The notes under the pieces were generated by a model, which saw only the letters and a program-made list of their open reading frames with translations, made no database searches and was not told the DNA's origin. From Hyphomicrobiales bacterium (GTDB lineage Bacteria; Pseudomonadota; Alphaproteobacteria; Rhizobiales; Rhizobiaceae), in contig UCMS01000006.1 in NCBI GenBank assembly GCA_900473805.1, positions 124,001-188,000 of the forward strand: a stretch of 64,000 nt of DNA, read 5' to 3'. Shown here one piece after another: positions 8,577 through 20,128 of the stretch (positions are counted from its first letter, which is position 1; the number at the start of each line of letters is the position of its first letter). The translations under genes and the position numbers were made by a program.

Positions 8577-8717
8577 GCCAACCATCAACGGAGGACCTTT
8601 ACCGGATCGCGCGCCGAAACGGGGAACAATCGAAACCGGCCATGATATCCGTCACATAACCATAACAATGGGCACATAAGTGAACGCCATCGCTGCCAAC
8701 CTCAGAGGAGAAACACA

Positions 8718-9824
8718 GTGACCACCAATCTTCGCAAATTCCTGTCGCTGACGACCGCACTCGTCATGACGAGCTCCGCCGCTGCCTATGCCGAGCCGAG
8801 CGCCGAGCTCATCGAAGCCGCCAAGAAGGAAGGCATGCTGACCACCATCGCCCTGCCGCACGACTGGTGTGGTTACGGCGCCGTGATTGACGGCTTCAAG
8901 AAGAAGTATCCGGAGATCACCGTCAACGAGCTGAACCCGGATGCAGGTTCGGCCGACGAAGTCGAAGCCGTCAAGGCCAACAAGGACAACAAGGGCCCGC
9001 AGGCTCCTGACGTTGTCGACGTCGGTCTCGCTTTCGGCCCGCAGATGAAGGCCGAAGGCCTGCTGCAGCCTTACAAGGTCTCCACCTGGGACGAAATTCC
9101 TGAGAACATCAAGGACGCCGAAGGTTACTGGTACGGCGACTATTACGGCGTCATGTCGATGATCGTGAACAAGGATCTCGTCGCCAACACCCCGGCCGAC
9201 TGGGCCGACCTTCTGAAGCCGGAATATGCCGGTCAGGTCGCACTCGCCGGTGACCCGCGCGCCTCGAACCAGGCCATCCTCGGCGTTCTCGCCGCTGGTC
9301 TCGCCTCCGGCGCCAAGGCAGGCAAAGAAGCCGGCGAAGCCGGTCTGAAGTACTTCGCCGAACTGAACAAGGCCGGCAACTTCGTTCCGGTCATCGGCAA
9401 GTCGGGCACGCTTGCCCAGGGTTCGACCCCGATCGTCGTCGCCTGGGACTACAACGCGCTGTCCTGGAAGGACACGCTGGCCGGCAACCCGCCGGTTGAA
9501 GTCGTCGTTCCGGCTTCGGGCGTTCTCGCCGGCGTCTACGTTCAGGGCATCTCGGCCTACGCACCGCACCCGAACGCTGCCAAGCTCTGGATGGAATACC
9601 TCTATTCCGACGAAGGCCAGACCGCATGGCTCGCCGGCTACTGCCACCCGGCCCGCTTCAACGCCATGTCGAAAGCCGGCAAGATCCCGCAGGCCCTGCT
9701 CGACAAGCTGCCGCCGGCGGCTTCCTACGAAAAGGCCTACTTCCCGACTCTCGAGGAAGTCGATGCCAACAAGGCAGCCGTCACGGCTGGCTGGGATAGC
9801 GTCGTCGGCGCCAACGTACAGTAA
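8718..9824 (+). CDS. ABC transporter periplasmic substrate-binding protein (family 1)
   Basis: 368 residues with a signal peptide (hydrophobic core FLSLTTALVMTSSAAAYA, cleavage after AYA near residue 26). The mature protein has the layout of extracellular solute-binding family 1 (AfuA/PotD/PhnS-like): ELIEAAKKEGMLTTIALPHDWCGYGAVIDGFKKKYP at the start, WYGDYYGVMSMIVNKDLV in the middle and PHPNAAKLWMEYLYSDEGQ near the end. Followed by two permeases and an ATPase, so it is the substrate-recognition part of a complete importer. Ferric ion, putrescine and 2-aminoethylphosphonate binders share this fold, and the neighbourhood favours a small amine-containing ligand. Codon bias is strong, suggesting high expression. 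Confidence 0.9.
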   Translation: MTTNLRKFLSLTTALVMTSSAAAYAEPSAELIEAAKKEGMLTTIALPHDWCGYGAVIDGFKKKYPEITVNELNPDAGSADEVEAVKANKDNKGPQAPDVVDVGLAFGPQMKAEGLLQPYKVSTWDEIPENIKDAEGYWYGDYYGVMSMIVNKDLVANTPADWADLLKPEYAGQVALAGDPRASNQAILGVLAAGLASGAKAGKEAGEAGLKYFAELNKAGNFVPVIGKSGTLAQGSTPIVVAWDYNALSWKDTLAGNPPVEVVVPASGVLAGVYVQGISAYAPHPNAAKLWMEYLYSDEGQTAWLAGYCHPARFNAMSKAGKIPQALLDKLPPAASYEKAYFPTLEEVDANKAAVTAGWDSVVGANVQ

Positions 9825-9835
9825 TATCTGAACCG

Positions 9836-9871
9836 AAATGCCGTCCCGGTCTTGCGACCGGGGCGGCATTT
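9836..9871 (+). promoter_or_regulatory. Long intercistronic hairpin after binding-protein gene
   Basis: AAATGCCGTCCCGGT (9836-9850) pairs with ACCGGGGCGGCATTT (9857-9871) as a continuous 15-bp stem with one G-U pair and a 6-base loop (CTTGCG). It sits 12 bases after the binding-protein stop and 45 bases before the first permease. Such hairpins commonly stabilise the upstream message or partly terminate it, giving more binding protein than permease. Confidence 0.65.
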
Positions 9872-9915
9872 GCATTCTATAGAGTCTGCGGGACAAGCGG
9901 ACGAGGGGCAACAGC

Positions 9916-10806
9916 ATGTCTTCATTAGAGGTTGGTCCGGGAGCGTCTGATCGACAGCGTTTTCGGCTTCCATTGCATTGGCTGGGGGTCGTCCCCTTTG
10001 CCGCTTTTACGATCCTGTTCCTCATCATGCCGACGATGAAGATCGTGATCGGCGCCTTCCAGACAGCGGACGGAACGCTCACGCTTGAGAACATCGGCAG
10101 TCTTTTCACGCCGTCGATCCTCTCGGCCTACTGGATCTCCATCAAGATCAGTCTAGCATCCGCCCTTCTCGGCTGCATGATCGGCTTTGCCGTGGCAGCG
10201 GCCGTCGTTCTGGGTGGTCTGCCGCAATGGGTGCGCGGGCCGCTCCTCACCTTTTCGGGCGTCGCCTCCAACTTCGCCGGTGTGCCGCTCGCCTTCGCCT
10301 TTCTCGCGACGCTCGGCCCTCTCGGCATCGTCACGATCTTCCTGAAGACGCAGCTCGGCATCGATCTGCGCGCCCTCGGCTTCAACATCCTCTCCTTCTG
10401 GGGACTGACGGTCACCTACCTTTTCTTCCAGATCCCCTTGATGATCCTCATCATCACACCGGCGCTGGACGGGTTGAAACGCGAATGGCGCGAGGCCGCC
10501 TCGATCCTCGGCGCAACGAATTTCCAGTACTGGCGTCTGGTCGCCTTCCCGATCCTGCTGCCGTCAATCCTCGGCACGATCGCCCTTCTCTTCGCCAACG
10601 CCTTCGGCGCCGTCGCCACAGCGATCGCGTTGACCGGCTCTTCGCTAAACATCGTCCCGATCCTGCTCTTTGCCCAGATCCGCGGCGACGTGCTGGGCAA
10701 TCCCCACCTCGGATACGCGCTCGCCTTCGGCATGATCGTCGTCACCGGCATTGCAAATGCTCTTTACATTTGGCTGCGCGCCCGCAGCGAAAGGTGGTTG
10801 AAATGA
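9916..10806 (+). CDS. ABC transporter permease 1
   Basis: 296 residues with about six hydrophobic helices (WLGVVPFAAFTILFLIMPTMKIVIGAF, SIKISLASALLGCMIGFAVAAAVVLGG, LLFANAFGAVATAIALTGSS and others). The EAA cytoplasmic loop that docks to the ATPase is visible as EWREAASILGATNFQYWRLVAFPILLPSI (about 190-218). It belongs to the BPD_transp_1 family (PotB/CysU type). The stop codon overlaps the start of the second permease by 4 bases (ATGA), so the two are translated together and probably form a heterodimeric membrane channel. Confidence 0.9.
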   Translation: MSSLEVGPGASDRQRFRLPLHWLGVVPFAAFTILFLIMPTMKIVIGAFQTADGTLTLENIGSLFTPSILSAYWISIKISLASALLGCMIGFAVAAAVVLGGLPQWVRGPLLTFSGVASNFAGVPLAFAFLATLGPLGIVTIFLKTQLGIDLRALGFNILSFWGLTVTYLFFQIPLMILIITPALDGLKREWREAASILGATNFQYWRLVAFPILLPSILGTIALLFANAFGAVATAIALTGSSLNIVPILLFAQIRGDVLGNPHLGYALAFGMIVVTGIANALYIWLRARSERWLK

Positions 10807-11585
10807 AGCGGTTCTGGGCCTGGGGGGCCCTGATTTTCGGCCTCCTCTACTTCTTCCTGCCGCTGATCGGCATGACCAATTTCTCGCTGAAGATGCGCCG
10901 CGGTGAATACTCCTTCGACGCCTATGCCAAGGTCTTTGCGGATTCGCGCTTCCAGGAAACCTTCACGTATTCGGTGACGATGGCGCTGATGACGATCCTG
11001 TTCGGCATCTTCCTGATCGTGCCGACGGCCTATTGGGTGCGTCTCAAGCTGCCGCGTCTGCGGCCCTATATTGAATTCGTGACGCTCCTGCCGCTGGTCA
11101 TCCCGGCCATCGTCATCGTCTTCGGCTATATCCGGCTCTACAATACCTCAAGCTGGCTACCGCTGACGGGCTCCGCCTTCGGCACCGACATCCTGCTGAT
11201 GTTTGGCTATGCGACGCTCGCACTCCCCTACATGTATCGCGCGGTCGACACCGGCCTTCGCACCATCGACATCGGCACGCTGACGGAAGCGGCCCAGAGC
11301 CTTGGCGCCGGCTGGTTCACCATCATATCGAAAATCATCTTGCCCAACGTGCTGGTCGCCGTGCTCTCCGGGGCTTTCCTGACCTTCGCCATCGTCATCG
11401 GCGAGTTCACCATGGCCGCCCTTTTGAACAAGCCGGCTTTCGGCCCCTACATGCAGCTTCTCGGAGCCAACCGCGCCTATGAGCCGGCCGCTCTCGCCGT
11501 GATCGCCTTCGGCATCACCTGGGGTTGCCTCGGTTTGATCCAGCTCGTCTCCCGCCTCCAGAAAACAGCCCCGCGCCAGGCTTGA
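10803..11585 (+). CDS. ABC transporter permease 2
   Basis: 260 residues, PotC-type permease with about six hydrophobic helices. The EAA loop reads TLTEAAQSLGAGWFTIISKIILPNVLVAVLSG (about 159-190). The ATG at 10803 is set by its 4-base overlap with the preceding permease and by the membrane start MKRFWAWGALIFGLLYFFLPLIGM. The ATPase gene starts 12 bases after its stop. It forms the membrane part of the importer together with permease 1. Confidence 0.9.
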   Translation: MKRFWAWGALIFGLLYFFLPLIGMTNFSLKMRRGEYSFDAYAKVFADSRFQETFTYSVTMALMTILFGIFLIVPTAYWVRLKLPRLRPYIEFVTLLPLVIPAIVIVFGYIRLYNTSSWLPLTGSAFGTDILLMFGYATLALPYMYRAVDTGLRTIDIGTLTEAAQSLGAGWFTIISKIILPNVLVAVLSGAFLTFAIVIGEFTMAALLNKPAFGPYMQLLGANRAYEPAALAVIAFGITWGCLGLIQLVSRLQKTAPRQA

Positions 11586-11597
11586 GGACTTCTTTTC

Positions 11598-12650
11598 ATG
11601 ACCTTTCTGAAACTCACGCATCTCAAGAAATCCTTCGGCGCCACCCAGGTCGTCCATGACTTCAACATGGCGATCGACAAGGGCGAGTTCATCTCTTTCC
11701 TTGGACCGTCGGGCTGCGGCAAGACCACAGTGCTACGGATGATCGCGGGCTTTGAGACCCCCTCCGGCGGCACCATAGAGATTGCCGGAAAGGACCAGAC
11801 GAGCCTGAAGCCGAACCAGCGCAACATCGGCATGGTCTTCCAGGCCTATGCGCTATTTCCCAATATGTGCGTCGCCGACAACGTCGCCTTCGGCCTGAAG
11901 ATTAAAGGCATGCCCAAGGCCGACATCGACAAGCGCGTCAAGGAAATGCTGGCTCTGATCCATCTCGATCACCTCGCCGAACGCTACCCCTACCAGCTCT
12001 CGGGCGGGCAGCAGCAGCGCGTCGCGCTCGCCCGTGCTCTTGCCCCGAAGCCGCAGGTCCTGCTTCTCGACGAGCCGCTGTCGGCGCTGGATGCCAAGAT
12101 CCGCGTGTCCCTGCGCGAGGAAATCCGCCAGATCCAGCAGCAACTCGGCATCACGACGGTCTTTGTCACCCATGACCAGGAAGAGGCTTTGTCCATCTCC
12201 GACCGTATCGTCGTCATGAATGCCGGCAAGGCAGACCAGATCGGCACGCCTTTCGAGATCTACAACCGCCCCACCACCCGTTTCGTCGCCTCCTTCGTCG
12301 GCACGCTGAACGTACTCGATGCGGTCGTTACAGATCAGGCGGCAGGGCTAGTGCGGATCGGTGAGAAGACCATCGCCATCAAGGAAACCATCCCGTCGGC
12401 AAATGGCGCGACGATCCAGCTCGCCATGCGTCCCGAGGCAGGTTCTCTTGCGGAAGCTGATGCCTCGACGGTTCAGGGAGAGGTCACCTCCAGCCAGTTC
12501 CTCGGCTCCGTCATCCGCACGCGCATCAATCTCGGCGGCAAGACGCTGTCCTTCGACACCTTCAACGATCCGGGTGCAGCACCGCCAACCGTGGGCTCGA
12601 CCGTGGGCGTCAAGATCGATCCGACAGGCTTGATCCTACTCGCTGACTGA
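11598..12650 (+). CDS. ABC transporter ATP-binding protein (PotA-like)
   Basis: 350 residues. Walker A GPSGCGKTT (about 36-44), Q-loop VFQAYALFPNM, signature LSGGQQQRVALARAL, Walker B VLLLDEPLSALD and switch His in VFVTHDQEEAL. The C-terminal third (about 240-350) is a TOBE/OB-like regulatory domain, as in PotA, FbpC and PhnT-type ATPases. It energises the importer encoded just upstream and ends the operon before a terminator at 12685. Confidence 0.93.
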   Translation: MTFLKLTHLKKSFGATQVVHDFNMAIDKGEFISFLGPSGCGKTTVLRMIAGFETPSGGTIEIAGKDQTSLKPNQRNIGMVFQAYALFPNMCVADNVAFGLKIKGMPKADIDKRVKEMLALIHLDHLAERYPYQLSGGQQQRVALARALAPKPQVLLLDEPLSALDAKIRVSLREEIRQIQQQLGITTVFVTHDQEEALSISDRIVVMNAGKADQIGTPFEIYNRPTTRFVASFVGTLNVLDAVVTDQAAGLVRIGEKTIAIKETIPSANGATIQLAMRPEAGSLAEADASTVQGEVTSSQFLGSVIRTRINLGGKTLSFDTFNDPGAAPPTVGSTVGVKIDPTGLILLAD

Positions 12651-12684
12651 GGCAAACCGGAACAAAGCGGATAACATGATGAAG

Positions 12685-12710
12685 TGCCGCCCATCGGGGC
12701 GGCATTTTTG
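12685..12710 (+). terminator. Intrinsic terminator after ABC operon
   Basis: Perfect 8-bp stem TGCCGCCC / GGGCGGCA with loop ATCG, followed by five T residues (12705-12709). It ends the transcript of the ABC transporter 34 bases after the ATPase stop. The alcohol dehydrogenase start follows only 19 bases later, so that gene is either read-through or has a promoter within this short space. Confidence 0.8.
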
Positions 12711-12728
12711 TCTGATGAGGAGGACCCC

Positions 12729-13772
12729 ATGCGCGCCATGTATTACGAAGCCTTCGGTGCGACACCGGAAATCCGCACACTTCCCGATCCGACCCCGACA
12801 CCGGGTGGCGTCGTTATCGAGGTCAAGGCGACGGGCCTCTGCCGCAGCGACTGGCACGGCTGGATGGGCCATGATCCCGACATTCGCCTTCCCCACGTAC
12901 CGGGCCACGAATTTGCCGGTACCATCGCCGCCGTAGGCCGCGATGTGAAACGCTTCAGGGTGGGCGATCGGGTCACTGTGCCCTTTGTCTCGGGCTGCGG
13001 TCATTGTCAGGAATGCCGCTCCGGCAACCAGCAGGTCTGCGAGGAGCAGTTTCAGCCGGGCTTCACCCATTGGGGCTCCTTCGCCGACTACGTCGCGATC
13101 GATTATGCCGACCAGAATCTCGTCCACCTGCCGGAAGAAATCGCCTATGAAACCGCCGCCGGCCTCGGTTGCCGCTTCGCAACCTCGTTCCGCGCCGTCG
13201 TCGATCAGGGGCGCTTGAAGGGCGGCGAGTGGCTCGCTGTTCATGGCTGCGGCGGCGTCGGCCTGTCGGCGATCATGATCGGGAGGGCGCTCGGCGCCAA
13301 TGTCGTGGCGATAGACATCGCTGACGACAAACTGGAACTGGCCAAAGCCCTTGGCGCGACCACCGTCATCAACAGCCGTCAGGTACAAGACACCGTGGAA
13401 GCCGTGCGGGACGTGACCAGCGGTGGTGCTCACGTGTCCGTCGACGCGCTCGGCCATCCGCAGACCTGCTGCAATTCCATCATCAACCTGCGTCGACGCG
13501 GCCGCCATGTGCAGGTCGGCCTTATGCTGGGCGAGCATTCGACGCCGGCCATACCCATGGCCCGCGTGATCTCGCAGGAACTGGAAATCTACGGCAGCCA
13601 CGGCATGCAGTCCTGGCGCTATGACGCGATGATGCAGATGATCCTGTCCGGAAGTATGGACCCCTCCCGGCTGATCGGCCGACGCCTCACCCTCACCGAA
13701 GCCGTGCCCGCCCTCACCGGCATGGACCGGTTTTCGGAAAACGGAATCAGCATCATCGACCGCATGACCTGA
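12729..13772 (+). CDS. Zinc-dependent medium-chain alcohol dehydrogenase
   Basis: 347 residues. Catalytic zinc motif [31 protein letters not shown] (Cys about 36, GHE about 58-60). The structural zinc loop [15 protein letters not shown] has four cysteines. The NAD-binding Rossmann motif is GCGGVGLSA. Start chosen at 12729 with GAGGAGG immediately upstream; the ATG at 12684 lies inside the terminator and is not used. It lies right after the ABC importer, so it could be a second alcohol-oxidising step of the same pathway, but it may also be independent. Substrate unknown. Confidence 0.9.
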   Translation: MRAMYYEAFGATPEIRTLPDPTPTPGGVVIEVKATGLCRSDWHGWMGHDPDIRLPHVPGHEFAGTIAAVGRDVKRFRVGDRVTVPFVSGCGHCQECRSGNQQVCEEQFQPGFTHWGSFADYVAIDYADQNLVHLPEEIAYETAAGLGCRFATSFRAVVDQGRLKGGEWLAVHGCGGVGLSAIMIGRALGANVVAIDIADDKLELAKALGATTVINSRQVQDTVEAVRDVTSGGAHVSVDALGHPQTCCNSIINLRRRGRHVQVGLMLGEHSTPAIPMARVISQELEIYGSHGMQSWRYDAMMQMILSGSMDPSRLIGRRLTLTEAVPALTGMDRFSENGISIIDRMT

Positions 13773-13867
13773 GGCCCCGGGATCATGACTTTTTCGGTTC
13801 CGCCGGAGAAATCCCGTTAACGCCTTTATGCTCAAATCTCTCCGGTTCCGGAACGGACGGAGAGAAC

Positions 13868-15022
13868 ATGAGCAAGGAAAAGTGGCCGCCCGAGATCGAT
13901 CCCGCTGGCTTCATGGACGAGTTCACGCGCCTGAAGCGCGGCTCCATCAGCCGCCGGCATTTTCTTGCAGTCACCGGACTCGCCACCGCCCATCTCATAC
14001 TGAACGGGACGGCAAGCCCGATCGGGGCGGTCGAAACCACTGGACTTGGGCGCAAGGTCACACTTGCGACCTGGCCAAACTACCATGATCCTCAAACATT
14101 TGAAGATTTCAGCCGCATCTACGGCGTAGAAGTCGATGTCTCGATCATTGGATCGAACGAAGGCATCATGCGCGCTCTCGAATTGGGCCGCGGCTGGGAC
14201 CTCGTCGTCCCGACCCAGTATGCTCTGGCGCCCTTTGTTGAGCGTGGCCTGCTGCAGAAGCTCGACCTGTCGCAGATTCCGAACTTCGACAGATCCACCC
14301 ATGCCGACCGTTACATCACCCCCGCCCTCATCAAGGGTGAGCATTATGCCGTTCCGAAAAATGCCGGAACCACCGGCATGGCCTACAACACCGGGAAGGT
14401 CACGCCTGTGTCGAGCTGGCGCGGCTTCTTCGATGCGGCCATGAATGAGGCTTCGGGCCGCACGATTGCCCACGACTATCAACTGACGACCATCGGCAAC
14501 GCTTTGGTCGCCCTCGGTTATAGCTTCAACTCCTGCGAGTTGCATGAGTTGGAAGCGGCGGAAGCCCTGCTGATGCAGGTCAAGCCGCATCTCCACTCGA
14601 TCGACAGCGACTATCAGCCCGCCATGCGCGCGGGCGAAGCTTGGCTCACCATGTGCTGGAGCAACGACGCCTACCAGTTGACCCAGGACAGCGACGATAT
14701 CGCTTTCAGCCTGGGATCGGACGGGGGCGAGATCTGGACGGACTATTTCGCAGTCCCGTCCAAGGCGCGCAATCCGCGTGGAGCTCATGCATTGATCAAC
14801 CACCTCATGCATCCGAACACGGCCGCCAAGGAGCATCTTTGCAACGGTGGCTCCATCGTCGACAGCCGCGTGAAATCATTCCTGCCGGAAGAGATCTTGA
14901 GCAACAAGATCATCCATCCGGACGAGGCGAGCCTCACGCCATTGGAATTTGGCATTGCCGAGGTACTGACCCATCCAGCCCGTGCCGAGATCATGAACCG
15001 TTTTCGCAGCGCCGGCGGCTGA
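13868..15022 (+). CDS. PotD/PotF-like binding protein with Tat signal
   Basis: 384 residues. A twin-arginine signal starts around residue 35 (SRRHFLAVTGLATAHLIL), preceded by an unusually long cytoplasmic leader of about 33 residues. The mature part matches spermidine/putrescine-binding proteins: VTLATWPNYHDPQTFEDFSRIYGVEVDVSIIGSNEGIMRALE, WDLVVPTQYALAPFVERGLLQKLDLSQIPNFD, and GEHYAVPKNAGTTGMAYNTGKV. No permease or ATPase adjoins it, so it is an orphan that either uses another transporter or acts as a sensor. Tat export suggests it folds in the cytoplasm. Polyamine ligand is the family expectation, not proven. Confidence 0.85.
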   Translation: MSKEKWPPEIDPAGFMDEFTRLKRGSISRRHFLAVTGLATAHLILNGTASPIGAVETTGLGRKVTLATWPNYHDPQTFEDFSRIYGVEVDVSIIGSNEGIMRALELGRGWDLVVPTQYALAPFVERGLLQKLDLSQIPNFDRSTHADRYITPALIKGEHYAVPKNAGTTGMAYNTGKVTPVSSWRGFFDAAMNEASGRTIAHDYQLTTIGNALVALGYSFNSCELHELEAAEALLMQVKPHLHSIDSDYQPAMRAGEAWLTMCWSNDAYQLTQDSDDIAFSLGSDGGEIWTDYFAVPSKARNPRGAHALINHLMHPNTAAKEHLCNGGSIVDSRVKSFLPEEILSNKIIHPDEASLTPLEFGIAEVLTHPARAEIMNRFRSAGG

Positions 15023-15098
15023 CGACGAGGACTTCGCGTGATAGGCCAAACCGGATGCCGCGCCGTTCGGGCCGGTGAAGCCAGAGCGACGTATACCC

Positions 15099-15968
15099 AT
15101 GCCGAAGATTTCCATCATCGATACCATTTCCGACCCAGGCAAGGAGGCCCGTCCGAACGAGGACCGGCTGAGCTATAACCGCGATGCCGCCTTCGTGCTC
15201 GACGGTGCGACAGGCCTTGGCGACCGGCAGCACATGGAGGGCTATGGCTCCGATGCCGCTTGGATGGCCGAGTTCGCCGCTATACGCTTCGCCGAACGCC
15301 TCGATGGCAGCGCAGATCCAAAGGCTGTCCTCCGGCAGGTTTCGGAGGAAGCGCGCGACACCTTCACTGCCGCAGCCGGCGACCAGCCGCGCTATGCCTG
15401 GCCTCTCTGCAGCCTGAGCGCCTTGCAGGCGACCACATCCACGCTCCGCTGGTTCGGCCTCGGCGACAGCGCGATGTACATCCTGCACGACAACGGGCAG
15501 TCGGATTTCCTCATCCCGATTCCCGGCGCCTATGAATGGGAACAGCACCAGGCGGCGCAGCACATCTCGCGCGTCGGCGGCATCGGCGCAGCAAACATGG
15601 CAACCAGCGATCCGGAAACTCTGGCGAACCTGCGTGAGGGCCGCGCGCGGCAGAACACAACCGGCGGCGCCACCTGGACCTTCGGCGTGGTCCCGGAAGC
15701 GGCCGATCACTTGGTGATGATCGACGTGCCCCTCTATGGCGGCGGTGCCACCGCCCTCCTCTGCTCGGATGGCCTCGCCGACCTTGTCGCCCTCTACAAG
15801 CTCTACAATCCCGCCACGCTGGTGCAGCGCGCGGCAACGGCCGGACTGAGGTCCCTGGTCACGGAGTTGCGACATATGGAGCGAGAGGTCGACCCGGACG
15901 GGTTGCAATATCCGCGCTACAAGCAGAGCGACGACACGACAGCCATCCTGCTGAGGCTTGAGACCTAA
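15099..15968 (+). CDS. PP2C-like protein phosphatase
   Basis: About 289 residues from MPKISIID. The first metal-binding motif is KEARPNEDRLSYNRDAAFVLDGATGLG (D of the NEDR region and DGATG). The mid motif is STLRWFGLGDSAMYIL, then ATALLCSDGLADLV, and near the C-terminus the last metal-binding motif KQSDDTTAILLRLE. These are the order and spacing of metal-dependent serine/threonine phosphatases (PPM/PP2C). No kinase gene lies next to it, so its partner is unknown. The start is uncertain: no strong ribosome site is visible, and an upstream ATG at 15075 is in frame. Confidence 0.8.
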   Translation: MPKISIIDTISDPGKEARPNEDRLSYNRDAAFVLDGATGLGDRQHMEGYGSDAAWMAEFAAIRFAERLDGSADPKAVLRQVSEEARDTFTAAAGDQPRYAWPLCSLSALQATTSTLRWFGLGDSAMYILHDNGQSDFLIPIPGAYEWEQHQAAQHISRVGGIGAANMATSDPETLANLREGRARQNTTGGATWTFGVVPEAADHLVMIDVPLYGGGATALLCSDGLADLVALYKLYNPATLVQRAATAGLRSLVTELRHMEREVDPDGLQYPRYKQSDDTTAILLRLET

Positions 15969-16108
15969 AGGAAATTAGGAATCTACCTCAATACTTTATC
16001 GCCGAATTTGGAATCGGTTTGCGAAGGAGTTTGTGCGGAGGATGAGGCCGCAAAGGGGGGCCTCCGCTTTTGACCTCGGCTGGCTGCGCCTCATCCGCCC
16101 TTTGGGCA

Positions 16109-16183
16109 CCTTCTCCCCGCTTGCGGGGAGAAGGCCAGTGTGGCCGGTGTGTTGCCCCCTTCTCCCCGTCTGCGGGGAGAAGG
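16109..16183. repeat. Two copies of a rhizobial CTTCTCCCCG palindrome
   Basis: CCTTCTCCCCG - cttg - CGGGGAGAAGG at 16109-16134 and CCTTCTCCCCG - tctg - CGGGGAGAAGG at 16158-16183. Both are perfect 11-bp hairpins with 4-base loops, 23 bases apart. The flanks CTCATCCGCCC (16091 on) and GGGATGAGG (16194-16202) form a looser outer inverted repeat, so the whole element spans about 16090-16205. It lies in the 246-bp space between the converging phosphatase and metH genes. Palindromes of this kind are widespread between genes in Rhizobiaceae. Confidence 0.85.
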
Positions 16184-16214
16184 TCCCGGCAGGGGATGAG
16201 GGGCAAAGCAATGC

Positions 16215-19970
<3,756 letters not shown>

Positions 19971-20010
19971 CTGCGAAGTCTCCTATTGTGTCTGCGACAT
20001 CCGCCAAATC

Positions 20011-20030
20011 ACATAAAGACATCTTTATGT
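20011..20030. promoter_or_regulatory. 20-bp palindrome, candidate methionine-regulon operator
   Basis: ACATAAAGA - CA - TCTTTATGT is a perfect 9-bp inverted repeat with a 2-base spacer, placed 41-60 bases upstream of metH and 99-118 upstream of the divergent AGE gene. Its position and symmetry fit an operator of an ArsR-type methionine/S-adenosylhomocysteine regulator (SahR/SamR class), which control metH in many proteobacteria. Assignment to that regulator is inference from location and from recollection of AT-rich palindromes in that regulon. Confidence 0.6.
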
Positions 20031-20128
20031 CAACATGCGCTCCAGCTGTGCGTCGTCATAGTCAGGCGGTGGCAGCGAGGAGGCCGATCGGCTATAGAGA
20101 CTGCAACCAAGCCGCCAGGGAGGAAGAA

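Noticed and set aside
16109..16183. Paired hairpins considered as metH or phosphatase terminators
   Set aside because: No T tract follows either hairpin on either strand, and their sequence matches a dispersed repeat type, so they are listed as repeats.
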